Numbered from the stretch's first letter, positions 7,668 through 16,663 are shown. The stretch: 64,000 nucleotides of DNA from Leifsonia shinshuensis (GCF_031456835.1 NZ_JAVDVK010000001.1:620001-684000); one strand, 5' to 3'. Notes: generated by a model from the letters alone, not told the origin. A program made the numbers and translations.

Positions 7668-8531
7668 ATGCGCGCGATGTTCGATCCGGTCCTGCTGCAG
7701 ACCTTCCTGGCCGTCGCCGACACGCGGAGCTTCACCCGCGCCGCCGCCCGGCTCGGCATCAGCCAGCCGACGGTGAGCCAGCACATCCGGAAGCTCGAGC
7801 AATCCGCGAAACGGCAACTGATCGCGCGCGACACCCGCGAGGTGCGGCTGACGGACAACGGGGATGCGATGGCCGGCTTCGCACGGACGATCCTCGCCGC
7901 CCTCGCGGAGGCGGACAGCTACTTCAGCGGCTCCGCCATGCGCGGCCGGCTACGCTTCGGCGCGGCGGACGACCTCGCGATCACGACGCTGCCTCGCATC
8001 CTGCGTCACTTCCGGCAGCAGAATCCGCAGATCAACCTGGAGCTGACCGTCGACCAGTCCGCTCCGCTGCACCGCAAGCTCAAAGCCGGCCAGCTCGACC
8101 TGATCTTCATCAAGCAGACGCCGGGGACGACGGAGGGCACGGTGGTCGCGACCGACGAGCTGGTGTGGATGGGGCAGGAGAAGACCATCCTCGATCCCGA
8201 CGGCCCGGTGCCGCTGATCTCGTACCAGGGGCCGAGCCTCAGCCGGCAGGTGGCGATCGACGCGCTGGAGTCCGCGGGGCGCACCTGGCGCATCACCTGC
8301 AACACCCGCGAGGTGAACGGTGTGCTCGCCGCCGTGCGCGCGGGGATCGGGGTGGCGGTGTTCCCGCGGTCGCTCATCCCGACCGACCTGATCAAGGTCA
8401 CGAACCGCTTCGGGCTGCCGGATCTCGGGCACGTCGACTTCACGCTGCTGTCGAACCCGTCCGCCGCACGGGAGCCGGTGGAGGCGCTGACCACGGCGAT
8501 CCTGGCGCGTGCGGTCAGCCGGGTGGCCTGA
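7668..8531 (+). CDS. LysR-family transcriptional regulator
   Basis: 287 residues. The N-terminal helix-turn-helix is clear (FDPVLLQTFLAVADTRSFTRAAARLGISQPTVSQHIRKLE), followed by the long linker helix and a periplasmic-binding-like effector domain from about residue 90. LysR regulators are tetramers that activate or repress divergent genes in response to a small co-inducer. It is divergent from the MFS transporter at 6206, its likely target, and probably autoregulated. Two starts are possible, ATG 7668 and ATG 7677; both lie before the HTH and neither has a strong ribosome-binding site. Confidence 0.92.
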   Translation: MRAMFDPVLLQTFLAVADTRSFTRAAARLGISQPTVSQHIRKLEQSAKRQLIARDTREVRLTDNGDAMAGFARTILAALAEADSYFSGSAMRGRLRFGAADDLAITTLPRILRHFRQQNPQINLELTVDQSAPLHRKLKAGQLDLIFIKQTPGTTEGTVVATDELVWMGQEKTILDPDGPVPLISYQGPSLSRQVAIDALESAGRTWRITCNTREVNGVLAAVRAGIGVAVFPRSLIPTDLIKVTNRFGLPDLGHVDFTLLSNPSAAREPVEALTTAILARAVSRVA

Positions 8532-8558
8532 CCGCCAGCCGACCGAGAACCTGGCGCT

Positions 8559-9776
8559 TCAGCCTTCGATCGGCACCGCATCCGGATCGGCGGGTCGCAC
8601 ACCGCCGTCCGCGGAGCGCCGGCGCAGCAGCAGCGCGACGAGCGGGAAGATCAGCACCGACAGCATCCCCGCGCCGACCAGTGCCGTCGCCGTCCCGCTC
8701 TGCAGGTCGTGCTCGCGCACGCCGATGTCGGTCACCGCGACGATGATCGGCAGGCCGGTCGCGGTGAAGAGCGTCAGCGCGGCACGGTCACGCCCTGTCG
8801 AGCCCGGCGGGGCGGCGAAGGAGCCCGGGAGGCCGCGCACTACGACGAGCAGCACCAGGAAGATCGGGAGCAGGAGCAGCGCGCGCGGATCGCCGAGAAG
8901 GGCTTTGAGGTCGAAGCCGATGCCCGTGTTGATGAAGAAGACCGGGACGAGCACGCCGAATGCGACCGCCTCGAGCTTGCTCTCGATGTGGTGGGCGTCC
9001 TCGGGCGCCGCCCCGCCGAGCAGGATGCGGCACAGCACGCCCGCGGCGAATGCGCCGAGCAGCATGTCGAGCCCGAGAGCGATGCTCAAGCCCACGAGCG
9101 CTGCGATCACGAGCACGACGAAGCGGACCGCGAACTGTCCGCTGGTGTGCAGCGTGGCGCGGACCAGGCTCTGGAAGCGCTCGTGCCCGCCGCGCGATGC
9201 GAACCAGATCGCCGCCCCCGCGATGATCGCGAAGCCGATCAGCACGAGTGCGGCGGCCAGCGGTTTGCGGCCGCTGAGGAAGAGCGAGATGGCGATCAGC
9301 GGCCCGAACTCGCCGACGGCGCCCACCGCGATGACGACGCGGCCGAACGGCGTCCGCAGCTCGCCCGCATCCCGCAGCACCGGCATCAGGGTGCCGAGCG
9401 CCGTGGAGGTCAGCGCGATCCCCAGGTAGACGCCGGTGATCAGCTGGCCGACGATGAGCGTCGCGAGCACGATCCCGGCGATCAGGGAGATGAGCCAGGT
9501 GAGGGAGGCGCGGCGGATCGGGCGCCCCACGATCGCGGCGAAGTCGATCTCGTTGCCCGCCATGAAGAAGAGGAAGGCGAGGCCGAAGTTCGACACCGCC
9601 TTGAGCGCGTCCGTCTCCGGAACCCAGCCGAGCACGCTCGGGCCCGCGATCAGACCGAGCACGATCTCGAACACCACCAGGGGGATCTTGACGAACCGGC
9701 CGACGACGGTGGTCAGCAGCGCCGCGGCGACGGCGATCAGCGGGACGAGCACGACGGTGGACACGGCGGGAGCCAT
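8559..9776 (-). CDS. CPA2-family cation:proton antiporter
   Basis: 405 residues, almost entirely hydrophobic with about 12-13 membrane segments. The pattern FVKIPLVVFEIVLGLIAGPSVLGW, then NFGLAFLFFMAGNEIDF, is the hallmark start of the Na+/H+ exchanger family CPA2 (GerN/KefB type). It should exchange Na+ or K+ for H+ across the membrane; ion preference cannot be read here. No cytoplasmic RCK/TrkA-N domain is attached, so regulation by nucleotides is not expected. It is divergent from nadE (88-bp gap) and convergent with the LysR-type gene. Confidence 0.9.
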   Translation of the reverse strand: MAPAVSTVVLVPLIAVAAALLTTVVGRFVKIPLVVFEIVLGLIAGPSVLGWVPETDALKAVSNFGLAFLFFMAGNEIDFAAIVGRPIRRASLTWLISLIAGIVLATLIVGQLITGVYLGIALTSTALGTLMPVLRDAGELRTPFGRVVIAVGAVGEFGPLIAISLFLSGRKPLAAALVLIGFAIIAGAAIWFASRGGHERFQSLVRATLHTSGQFAVRFVVLVIAALVGLSIALGLDMLLGAFAAGVLCRILLGGAAPEDAHHIESKLEAVAFGVLVPVFFINTGIGFDLKALLGDPRALLLLPIFLVLLVVVRGLPGSFAAPPGSTGRDRAALTLFTATGLPIIVAVTDIGVREHDLQSGTATALVGAGMLSVLIFPLVALLLRRRSADGGVRPADPDAVPIEG

Positions 9777-9864
9777 GCGCGCATGCTAGCGACGACGACG
9801 GCGATCGCGGCAGACCGTTCCGGACGTTCACACGCACGAAATCCTGCGGGACTATCGTGGCGTC

Positions 9865-10704
9865 ATGCGTGAACTCCAGGCGAAGATCATCGAGGACCTG
9901 CACGTCCGCCCCGAGGTGGACCCGGCCGAGGAGGTCGACCGTCGCGTCGGCTTCCTGGTGGACTACCTGCGCTCCACCGGCGCCAAGGGCTACGTGCTCG
10001 GCATCAGCGGCGGCCAGGACTCGTCCCTGGCCGGCCGGCTCACCCAGCTCGCGGTGGAGCGGCTCGCTGCCGACGGCATCGAGGCCGACTTCGTGGCCGT
10101 ACGGCTGCCGTACGCCGTGCAGCGCGACGAGGACGACGCCCAGCTGGCGCTGTCGTTCATCCAGCCGAAGAGCTCGGTCGTGTTCAACATCCAGCGCGGC
10201 ACCGACGGCGTGGAGGACGAGTACGCGGACGCTCTCGGCGAGCCCATGTCGGACTTCGTCAAGGGCAACGTGAAGGCGCGCATCCGCATGGTCGCCCAGT
10301 ACGCCATCGCCGGACAGCGCGCGCTGCTCGTGGTGGGCACGGACCACGCGGCGGAGGCGGTGACGGGGTTCTTCACCAAGTACGGCGACGGCGGCACGGA
10401 CATCCTGCCGCTCACCGGGCTCACCAAGCGTCAGGGCAAGCAGCTGCTGCAGTATCTGGATGCGCCCGCGCGCCTCTATGAGAAGGCGCCGACGGCCGAT
10501 CTGCTCGACCTGAACCCGGGCCAGACGGACGAGGACAACCTCGGGCTGACCTACAGCGACATCGACGACTTCCTCGAGGGCAAGGATGTCAGCGACGAGG
10601 TCGCGGAGGCGCTCGAAGCCCGGTACCGGGCCACCGAGCACAAGCGGCAGCCTCCCGCGAGCATGTTCGACGCCTGGTGGGGCGAGGGGTCGTACAGCCG
10701 CTGA
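9865..10704 (+). CDS. nadE: Ammonia-dependent NAD+ synthetase
   Basis: 279 residues. It catalyses the last step of NAD+ synthesis, amidation of nicotinic acid adenine dinucleotide with ATP and ammonia. The PP-loop ATP-binding motif [12 protein letters not shown] is at about residue 48; other conserved segments are [17 protein letters not shown] and [25 protein letters not shown]. There is no N-terminal nitrilase domain and the length fits the short, ammonia-dependent class. A -10-like TATCGT ends 6 bp before the ATG, so it may be leaderless. It ends at a strong terminator shared with the convergent gene. Confidence 0.96.
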   Translation: MRELQAKIIEDLHVRPEVDPAEEVDRRVGFLVDYLRSTGAKGYVLGISGGQDSSLAGRLTQLAVERLAADGIEADFVAVRLPYAVQRDEDDAQLALSFIQPKSSVVFNIQRGTDGVEDEYADALGEPMSDFVKGNVKARIRMVAQYAIAGQRALLVVGTDHAAEAVTGFFTKYGDGGTDILPLTGLTKRQGKQLLQYLDAPARLYEKAPTADLLDLNPGQTDEDNLGLTYSDIDDFLEGKDVSDEVAEALEARYRATEHKRQPPASMFDAWWGEGSYSR

Positions 10705-10718
10705 GCGGCGAGAACGAC

Positions 10719-10750
10719 GAAGGGCGCCGGCTTCTCAGCCGGCGCCCTTT
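10719..10750. terminator. Bidirectional hairpin terminator after nadE
   Basis: A near-perfect stem AAGGGCGCCGGCT / AGCCGGCGCCCTT with a TCTC loop, followed by T-rich bases on the plus strand. It lies between convergent nadE and the membrane protein gene ending at 10793. Confidence 0.85.
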
Positions 10751-10792
10751 CGTTTCGGGTGGAGTGTGCCGCCGTCGTGTCGGCGGGGTCGG

Positions 10793-11527
10793 TCAGACGG
10801 GCTGGCCGAGCCGGGCGGTCGGGGACGTGTCGGCGGTCGCGTTCGCGTCGGCGGCCGCTCCCGCGAACGGGGCGGCGCCGGTGCGCTCGGGCTCGGTCGT
10901 CTGCGTTGTCGCGGGCGCCGGCGCCGCCGCGTCGCCGCCTGCCGTCGCTGCGGCGGGCGCCGCGTACTGCTCGTGGTGCTGCTGCGCGACCCACGCATCC
11001 TGCTGCGCGATCAGCGACCGCTCGCTGTCGGTGTTCTCGAAGCGCCACCGCTCGAGGTCGCTCTGGAAGATCTTGCGGGCGCGGCGCGGGTTGTTCTGCC
11101 ACTCGATCAAGCGGTCGCGGAACTCGGCGATCGCGGGGTCGAGCTGGTAGCCGAACGTCGCGGACGCGCGCTTCATCTCGGCGAGCTGGTGGCCCGCCCA
11201 GGTGGCGGCCAGGCCGGAGTTGCGGATGGGGAGCAGGCGCACCATGATGTCGGCCTGACCCACGGCCCGGTCGGAGAGCACCTGCTCGGCCGGGGTGAGG
11301 GAGTTCCAGACGGACGCCTCGGTCGCGGCATCGACGAGCGCGGCGATCGCGGACGCCTTCTGCTGGCGGTCGGTGCGGGAGAGGAGGCCCTTGATGGCAC
11401 CCCGGGCGATCCAGGCGGCGATGAGGCCGGAGAGGATCACGGCGACCGCGAGGACCACCGCGTAGAAGATCACCGGGCGCGCTGCCGGCGACGTGAGCCA
11501 ATCGACGAAGTCATTCCACCACTGCAT
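10793..11527 (-). CDS. Single-pass membrane protein of unknown function
   Basis: 244 residues; not recognised as a named family. One membrane segment spans about residues 14-36 (VIFYAVVLAVAVILSGLIAAWIA) just after a short MQWWNDFVDWLTSP start. The following ~130 residues form a charged, helical, probably cytoplasmic domain (IAEFRDRLIEWQNNPRRARKIFQSDLERWRFENTDSER in two blocks). The last ~60 residues are Ala/Pro/Thr-rich and low complexity. The ATG at 11527 is chosen because the longer frame adds only arginine-rich sequence across the divergent promoter of msrA. The arrangement resembles small conserved actinobacterial membrane proteins; no function is proposed. Confidence 0.7.
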   Translation of the reverse strand: MQWWNDFVDWLTSPAARPVIFYAVVLAVAVILSGLIAAWIARGAIKGLLSRTDRQQKASAIAALVDAATEASVWNSLTPAEQVLSDRAVGQADIMVRLLPIRNSGLAATWAGHQLAEMKRASATFGYQLDPAIAEFRDRLIEWQNNPRRARKIFQSDLERWRFENTDSERSLIAQQDAWVAQQHHEQYAAPAAATAGGDAAAPAPATTQTTEPERTGAAPFAGAAADANATADTSPTARLGQPV

Positions 11528-11667
11528 GCCGTGATGGTAACGGCGGTCCGGTCGGCGGGCCGGGAGCCCGCCCGTCGTGTCGCCAACACCGCATGCCGGC
11601 ACGCTCCGGCGACGTGGTCGCGGCGTCGGCACGGCAGAATGGGAGTGCGTGACGAAAGGGGAACCCC

Positions 11668-12192
11668 ATGCAGACCTTCGTGGTGGCCGGCGGATGCTTC
11701 TGGTGCCTGGACGCGGTGTACCGCGTGCTGCGCGGTGTGAAGGATGTGGTGTCCGGGTACACCGGCGGGACCGTGGTGGATCCCACGTACGAAGAGGTGT
11801 GCACCGGGCGGACCGGCCATGCTGAGGCCGTCGCGGTGACCTTCGACCCGGAGATCATCCCGCCGAGCGTCATTCTCGACGTGTTCTTCACGCTTCACGA
11901 CCCGCGCCAGCTGAACCGCCAGGGCAACGACATCGGCACCCAGTACCGCTCGGCGATGTTCTACGACGGCGAGCACCAGCGCGAGCTGTTCGAGGCCGCC
12001 CGCGACCGCGCGTCCGGGTACTGGGACGGCGGGATCGTCACCACCATCGAGCCGCTCGGCCCCTTCTACCGCGCCGAGGAGTACCACCAGGACTTCTTCG
12101 CCAAGAACCCGGGCCAGGGCTACTGCCTCGCGGTCGCACTGCCGAAGGTGAACAAGATCCGCGCTTCCTACGCGGACTACGTCGCGGCCTGA
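11668..12192 (+). CDS. msrA: Peptide-methionine (S)-S-oxide reductase
   Basis: 174 residues. MsrA reduces methionine-S-sulfoxide in proteins, repairing oxidative damage with thioredoxin as electron donor. The GGCFWC motif has catalytic Cys10, followed by GYTGG, GHAEAV and HDPRQLNRQGNDIGTQYRS, all standard MsrA signatures. A C-terminal resolving region is present (GYCLAVALPKVNK). A good ribosome-binding site (AAAGGGGAA) precedes the ATG. It stands alone on the plus strand. Confidence 0.96.
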   Translation: MQTFVVAGGCFWCLDAVYRVLRGVKDVVSGYTGGTVVDPTYEEVCTGRTGHAEAVAVTFDPEIIPPSVILDVFFTLHDPRQLNRQGNDIGTQYRSAMFYDGEHQRELFEAARDRASGYWDGGIVTTIEPLGPFYRAEEYHQDFFAKNPGQGYCLAVALPKVNKIRASYADYVAA

Positions 12193-12335
12193 GGGGGCGC
12201 TCGCGCGCGGATCTGTCCACAGGTCGGCCGCTTCAGCGGGTTCTCCACGGATGTCCCGTCCGCGATTCCTGCGCGCGGCCGCTCGGCGAGAGTGGTCTCG
12301 GGGCCGCTGCCGGGCGGTCCGGTGAGGAGAGATCA

Positions 12336-12761
12336 ATGTCCGAGACTGTCGCCGTCCGCGGGTTCGTCGCCACCGAGCCCCGTCACCTCGTCACGGAGGG
12401 CGGGCTGCCGATCACGAGCTTCCGGCTCGTCACCACGCGGCGCCGCTACAACCGCCAGGCCGCCTCGTGGGAGGACGGTGGGAGCAACTGGTACACCGTG
12501 AGCGCCTTCCGTCGGCTCGCGCTGAGCGCGGCGGACTGCGTGGTGAAGGGCGACCCGGTGCTCGTCTCCGGGAGGCTGTGCCTGCGGGAGTGGACCGGCG
12601 AGAAGCAGGGGATGACCGTGGAGATCGAAGCGGACTCGATCGGGCACGACCTCGCGTGGGGCCGGTCCCGATTCACCAAGTCGGCCGGAGGCGACTCCCC
12701 GAGCGGAGCGCCGGACGAGGCGCCGGAGCCTCCCGACGCGCTCCCAGCGGCCGCCCCCTAA
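12336..12761 (+). CDS. Single-stranded DNA-binding protein paralogue
   Basis: 141 residues. The OB-fold of bacterial SSB is evident: VRGFVATEPRHLV, ITSFRLVTTRRRYNRQ, NWYTVSAFRRLALSAADCVVKGDPVLVSGRLCLREW. The protein ends in a short Pro/Ala tail (DALPAAAP) and lacks the acidic DDDIPF-type tip that the main replication SSB uses to recruit partners. It is therefore probably an accessory SSB, not the essential one, which usually sits between rpsF and rpsR. A GGAGAG ribosome-binding site precedes the ATG. The start of the following lipoprotein gene lies 10 bp after its stop. Confidence 0.85.
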   Translation: MSETVAVRGFVATEPRHLVTEGGLPITSFRLVTTRRRYNRQAASWEDGGSNWYTVSAFRRLALSAADCVVKGDPVLVSGRLCLREWTGEKQGMTVEIEADSIGHDLAWGRSRFTKSAGGDSPSGAPDEAPEPPDALPAAAP

Positions 12762-12771
12762 GATGAGGCAT

Positions 12772-13290
12772 ATGACGCCTCCCGTGGTCCGCCGGACCGG
12801 TCCGTTCGCCGTGTCCGCGGTCGTGTTCGCGGCGTCCGCGGCGGTCGCTCTGGGCCTCGCCGGCTGCGCGGGCGCACCCGCACCGAGTGCGTCCCCGGCG
12901 GCGTCGACCGCAGTCGCGGTCCCGAGCCCGGCCCCGACCGCTTCGGCGCCGGCGGCCATCGCGCTGGTCCCCGGTGGGACGGCGGAGCAGAACCTTCCGT
13001 ACTTCGACCAGGTGAACCACGCCACCCTCGCGGCGAACCCGAACGCGCAGGGGCGCGACTTCATCGACGCCCTCGTGGCGGCCGGGTTCCAGAAGAGCGA
13101 CATGCAGGTGACCGTCGACACCACGACCATCGGCCTGAAGGCGAACAGCATTCAGTTCTCGGTGCGGATGGGCGACACCTGCCTGATCGGCCAGAACGGC
13201 GCCGACGCGGGCGGGTACTGGAGCGAGGTCGTCCCCGTGCTGTCGACGGGCACCTGCCTCGTCGGGCAGACTCGCGCGATCGACTGGTGA
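12772..13290 (+). CDS. Secreted lipoprotein, possibly DUF6993
   Basis: 172 residues. A lipoprotein signal is present: basic start, a hydrophobic core, and a lipobox LAGC at about residues 26-29. A Pro/Ala/Ser linker follows, then a ~90-residue conserved domain (NLPYFDQVNHATLAANPNAQ, FIDALVAAGF, SVRMGDTCLIGQ, GTCLVGQ) with two Cys that may form a disulfide. This domain resembles DUF6993 of actinobacteria; function unknown. The second of two close ATGs is preferred because TAAGAT ends exactly 7 bp before it, the spacing of a leaderless promoter. Confidence 0.7.
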   Translation: MTPPVVRRTGPFAVSAVVFAASAAVALGLAGCAGAPAPSASPAASTAVAVPSPAPTASAPAAIALVPGGTAEQNLPYFDQVNHATLAANPNAQGRDFIDALVAAGFQKSDMQVTVDTTTIGLKANSIQFSVRMGDTCLIGQNGADAGGYWSEVVPVLSTGTCLVGQTRAIDW

Positions 13291-13324
13291 TCCGAGCACG
13301 CCCGTGGTGATCTGAGCACGCCCG
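13285..13324 (+). repeat. 20-bp tandem duplication over the lipoprotein stop codon
   Basis: TGGTGATCCGAGCACGCCCG (13285-13304) is repeated immediately with one change (13305-13324). The first copy contains the lipoprotein's last codon and TGA stop. It looks like a recent slippage duplication. Confidence 0.75.
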
Positions 13325-13396
13325 CCCGATGGGCGGTGCTATCCCGGTATCCTCGAATACGGCAAACAGCCGACGACAGGGAGTTTGAGAAGAAGA

Positions 13397-15079
13397 GTGG
13401 CCGAATACATTTACTCGATGGTGCGGGCCCGCAAGGCGGTCGGCGACAAGGTGATCCTCGACGACGTGACGATGGCGTTCCTCCCCGGAGCCAAGATCGG
13501 TGTCGTCGGTCCCAACGGCGCCGGTAAGTCCACCATCCTGAAGATCATGGCCGGCCTGGACACCCCCTCCAACGGCGAGGCCAAGCTCTCCCCGGGATAC
13601 ACCGTCGGCATCCTCATGCAGGAGCCGGAGCTCGACGAGAACAAGACGGTCCTCGAGAACGTGCAGGAGGGCGTCGGCGAGATCAAGGACAAGGTCGACC
13701 GCTTCAACGAGATCTCGGGGCTGCTGGCCGACCCGGACGCCGACTTCGACACGCTGCTCGCAGAGATGGGCACGCTGCAGGAGCAGATCGACGCCGCCGA
13801 CGCGTGGGACCTCGACTCCCAGCTGGAGCAGGCGATGGACGCCCTGCGCTGCCCGCCGGGGGACTGGCCGGTGAACACCCTCTCCGGTGGTGAGAAGCGG
13901 CGCGTCGCGCTGTGCCGCCTGCTGCTGCAGAAGCCCGACCTGCTCCTCCTCGACGAGCCGACCAACCACCTCGACGCCGAGAGCGTGCTCTGGCTCGAAC
14001 AGCACCTGGCCAAGTACCACGGCGCCGTGCTCGCCGTGACGCACGACCGGTACTTCCTCGACCACGTCGCCGAGTGGATCGCCGAGGTCGACCGCGGCCA
14101 CCTCTACCCGTACGAGGGCAACTACTCGACCTACCTCGAGAAGAAGCGCGAGCGCCTGGAGATCCAGGGCAAGAAGGACGCGAAGCTCGCCAAGCGCCTC
14201 TCCGAGGAGCTCGACTGGGTGCGCAGCAACGCGAAGGGCCGCCAGGCGAAGTCCAAGGCGCGTCTCGCCCGCTACGAGGAGATGGCGGCGGAGGCCGAGC
14301 GCACCAGGAAGCTCGACTTCGAGGAGATCCAGATCCCGCCGGGGCCGCGCCTCGGCCAGCTCGTCATCGAGGCCAAGGGCCTGGAGAAGGGCTTCGGTGA
14401 GCGCATGCTCATCGACGGGCTCAGCTTCACCCTCCCGCGCAACGGCATCGTCGGCGTGATCGGCCCGAACGGCGTCGGAAAGACGACCCTGTTCAAGACG
14501 ATCGTCGGGCTCGAGCCCCTCGACGGCGGCGACCTGAAGGTCGGCGAGACGGTCAAGATCTCGTACGTCGACCAGACCCGTGGCGGCATCGACCCCAACA
14601 AGAACGTCTGGGAGGTCGTCTCCGACGGTCTCGACTACATCCAGGTCGGCAAGACCGAGGTCCCGTCGCGCGCCTACGTCTCGACGTTCGGCTTCAAGGG
14701 ACCGGACCAGCAGAAGAAGTCCGGCGTGCTGTCGGGCGGTGAGCGCAACCGCCTCAACCTCGCGCTCACGCTCAAGCAGGGCGGCAACCTGCTTCTCCTC
14801 GACGAGCCGACCAACGACCTCGACGTCGAGACGCTCTCCAGCCTCGAGAACGCGCTGCTCGAGTTCCCCGGCTGCGCCGTGGTCATCACCCACGACCGGT
14901 GGTTCCTCGACCGCATCGCGACGCACATCCTCGCCTACGAGGGCACGGAGGAGAACCCGTCCGACTGGTACTGGTTCGAGGGCAACTTCGAGGCGTACGA
15001 GGAGAACAAGGTCGAGCGTCTGGGACCGGACGCGGCGAAGCCGCACCGCTCCGCGTACCGCAAGCTCACCCGCGACTGA
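13397..15079 (+). CDS. ettA: Energy-dependent translational throttle ATPase
   Basis: 560 residues. EttA is an ABC-F protein that binds the ribosomal E site and gates the first elongation cycle according to the ATP/ADP ratio. Two ABC cassettes are complete: GPNGAGKST, LSGGEKRRV and LLLLDEPTNHLD in the first; GPNGVGKTT, LSGGERNRL and LLLLDEPTNDLD in the second. The linker between them (YSTYLEKKRERLEIQGKK, continuing EELDWVRSNAKGRQAKSKAR) is the P-site-interaction helix pair of the family. The GTG at 13397 fits the usual short N-terminus (VAEYIYSMVRARK). It is followed after 13 bp by a thioesterase gene, probably co-transcribed. Confidence 0.95.
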   Translation: MAEYIYSMVRARKAVGDKVILDDVTMAFLPGAKIGVVGPNGAGKSTILKIMAGLDTPSNGEAKLSPGYTVGILMQEPELDENKTVLENVQEGVGEIKDKVDRFNEISGLLADPDADFDTLLAEMGTLQEQIDAADAWDLDSQLEQAMDALRCPPGDWPVNTLSGGEKRRVALCRLLLQKPDLLLLDEPTNHLDAESVLWLEQHLAKYHGAVLAVTHDRYFLDHVAEWIAEVDRGHLYPYEGNYSTYLEKKRERLEIQGKKDAKLAKRLSEELDWVRSNAKGRQAKSKARLARYEEMAAEAERTRKLDFEEIQIPPGPRLGQLVIEAKGLEKGFGERMLIDGLSFTLPRNGIVGVIGPNGVGKTTLFKTIVGLEPLDGGDLKVGETVKISYVDQTRGGIDPNKNVWEVVSDGLDYIQVGKTEVPSRAYVSTFGFKGPDQQKKSGVLSGGERNRLNLALTLKQGGNLLLLDEPTNDLDVETLSSLENALLEFPGCAVVITHDRWFLDRIATHILAYEGTEENPSDWYWFEGNFEAYEENKVERLGPDAAKPHRSAYRKLTRD

Positions 15080-15092
15080 GCCAGGCGACCCG

Positions 15093-15611
15093 ATGCGACT
15101 GCACGTTCCGATCAAGCTCCGCTGGAGCGACCTCGACGCCTACGGGCACGTCAACAACGCCGAGATGCTGCGCCTCCTCGAGGAGGCGCGCATCGAGGCG
15201 TTCTGGGTGACCGACGACAGCGCCGAGGCCGGAACGGCGAACGGCGAGCCGGTGCGGGGGAGCGGCGAAGCGGTCGGAGCGTCGACGGCCGTCCTCGACG
15301 GACGCCCCGGCGCGGACACCCTCACGCTGATCGCGCGCCAGGAGATCGAGTACCTGGCGCCCATCCCGTACCTGCGTCAGCCGCTCGACGTGCAGCTGTG
15401 GCTCGGGCGGCTCGGCGGCGCCAGCCTCGAGGTCTGCTACGAGGTCTGGTCGCCGGAAGGCACCGAGCCGCGCACGCTGTTCTCGCGGGCCGCGACCACG
15501 ATCGTGCTCGTCGACGCCACGACACAGCGCCCGCGGCGCATCAACGACCGCGAGCGCGACGCCTGGACGCCGTACCTCGACGAGCCGGTCGCGTTCGCGA
15601 AGCGCGCCTGA
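15093..15611 (+). CDS. 4HBT-type (hot-dog fold) acyl-CoA thioesterase
   Basis: 172 residues. The N-terminus KLRWSDLDAYGHVNNAEMLRLLEEARIEAFW is the classic 4-hydroxybenzoyl-CoA thioesterase signature, with the catalytic Asp in the D-x-D-x-x-GHVNN motif. A ~45-residue Gly/Ala-rich segment follows before the second half of the hot dog (IEYLAPIPYLRQPLDVQLWL). It probably hydrolyses acyl-CoA esters in the cytoplasm; chain length is unknown. It lies 13 bp downstream of ettA on the same strand. Confidence 0.9.
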   Translation: MRLHVPIKLRWSDLDAYGHVNNAEMLRLLEEARIEAFWVTDDSAEAGTANGEPVRGSGEAVGASTAVLDGRPGADTLTLIARQEIEYLAPIPYLRQPLDVQLWLGRLGGASLEVCYEVWSPEGTEPRTLFSRAATTIVLVDATTQRPRRINDRERDAWTPYLDEPVAFAKRA

Positions 15612-15677
15612 CCGGCCGGCGCCCCGCCCGGCAGACGAACTGACCGGCGAACGCGGCGCCCCGCCCGGCAGCGCCGG

Positions 15678-16193
15678 TCAGGGCGTCGGCGACGGCGCGG
15701 TCGGCAGCGGCGTCGGGCTGAACGAGTTCTCCCAGATCGCCCGCGAGCCGGCCTCGCCGATCAGCACGACCTCCACGATGGTGCCGACGGCCAGCACCAG
15801 GGCGATCACGGTCAGCACGACGAGCACCACCCGGTGCACCACCGGCGACGGCTGGCGCCGGGAGCCGGGGCGATCGATGAAGAAGAACCACGCCCACTGC
15901 AGCACCGAGAACACGAACAAGGCGATCACCCACGGCAGCAGCGTGCGCCCGAGGGCGGCGTGCTGCAGGATGAGCGGCGTCGACGGCACGCGCGCCTGCA
16001 ACCACTCGCCGGCCTCCGTCACCACCGGCACCAGCACCAGGTCCGCCAGCGCCAGCAACGGCACCACGATCCCCAGACGCCGGCGCGCCGCGGGCCAGAT
16101 CGGCACCAGCAGCGCGGCGACCGCCGTCAGCGGGATCAGCACCACCACGAAGTGGACGAGCAGGACGTGCAGCGGCAGCCCGTTGACCTCCAC
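15678..16193 (-). CDS. DUF2231-like multipass membrane protein
   Basis: 171 residues, GTG start. The N-terminus VNGLPLHVLLVHFVVVLIPLTAVAALL matches the GLPLHPLLVHFP-type start of DUF2231 membrane proteins, whose histidines have been suggested to bind haem. Four membrane segments are visible, with a short C-terminal Pro/Ser/Thr tail. It lies 8 bp downstream of the Rieske gene and is probably in its operon, which suggests a small redox module at the membrane (inference). The start was chosen to avoid a long overlap with the Rieske gene. Confidence 0.75.
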   Translation of the reverse strand: MEVNGLPLHVLLVHFVVVLIPLTAVAALLVPIWPAARRRLGIVVPLLALADLVLVPVVTEAGEWLQARVPSTPLILQHAALGRTLLPWVIALFVFSVLQWAWFFFIDRPGSRRQPSPVVHRVVLVVLTVIALVLAVGTIVEVVLIGEAGSRAIWENSFSPTPLPTAPSPTP

Positions 16194-16201
16194 GACGGCC
16201 C

Positions 16202-16663
16202 CTACTCGGTCACGGTCACGGAGTCGCCCGAGACCTGCGCCTTCAGCTTCGGCAGCGGGTCGCGCGCGGGACCGTTCAGAACGTCGCCGGTCGCCCCGTC
16301 GAACCGGGAGCCGTGGCACGGGCAGTCGAACTCCTTGCCCTGCGGCGCCACCGTGCAGCCCTGGTGCGTGCACACCGCGCTGAACGCGACCACCTTGCCG
16401 GCGCTCGGCTGAGACACCACGATCGGCTTGCCGCCGAGCGTCGCCGACACCGCACCGCCCACCGGGATGGACGCCAGCGACACCTCGGCGGTACCCGAAC
16501 CGCCGCCCGAGCCGCCGGAGCCGCCCGAGTCGCCCGAGCCGTCGCCGGAGCCGCTCGAGCCGTCCGCACCACCCGGTGTGCAGGCGGCGAGCAGCAGGGC
16601 GCCGGCGGAGACTCCGCCGATGGACACGAGCGTTCGGCGGGTGAGCGGTGCGTGGTCGTTCAT
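16202..16663 (-). CDS. Secreted Rieske [2Fe-2S] protein
   Basis: 153 residues. The N-terminus has RRTLVSIGGVSAGALLLAACTPG, which is both a weak Tat-like signal and a lipobox (LAAC), so it is probably an exported lipoprotein. A ~40-residue Gly/Ser linker follows. The Rieske cluster ligands are intact: CTHQGC and CPCHGSRFDGATGDVLNGPA. It is probably an extracytoplasmic electron-transfer protein. It is the first gene of a two-gene operon with a DUF2231-like membrane protein, divergent from an ECF sigma factor gene; matching promoter motifs face both ways. The ribosome-binding site GGGAGG is well placed. Confidence 0.92.
   Translation of the reverse strand: MNDHAPLTRRTLVSIGGVSAGALLLAACTPGGADGSSGSGDGSGDSGGSGGSGGGSGTAEVSLASIPVGGAVSATLGGKPIVVSQPSAGKVVAFSAVCTHQGCTVAPQGKEFDCPCHGSRFDGATGDVLNGPARDPLPKLKAQVSGDSVTVTE

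Noticed and set aside
12210..12260. DnaA boxes or an origin near CTGTCCACAGG and TTCTCCACGG
   Set aside because: Only two imperfect sites, no AT-rich region and no dnaA/dnaN nearby; such words occur by chance in high-GC actinobacteria.
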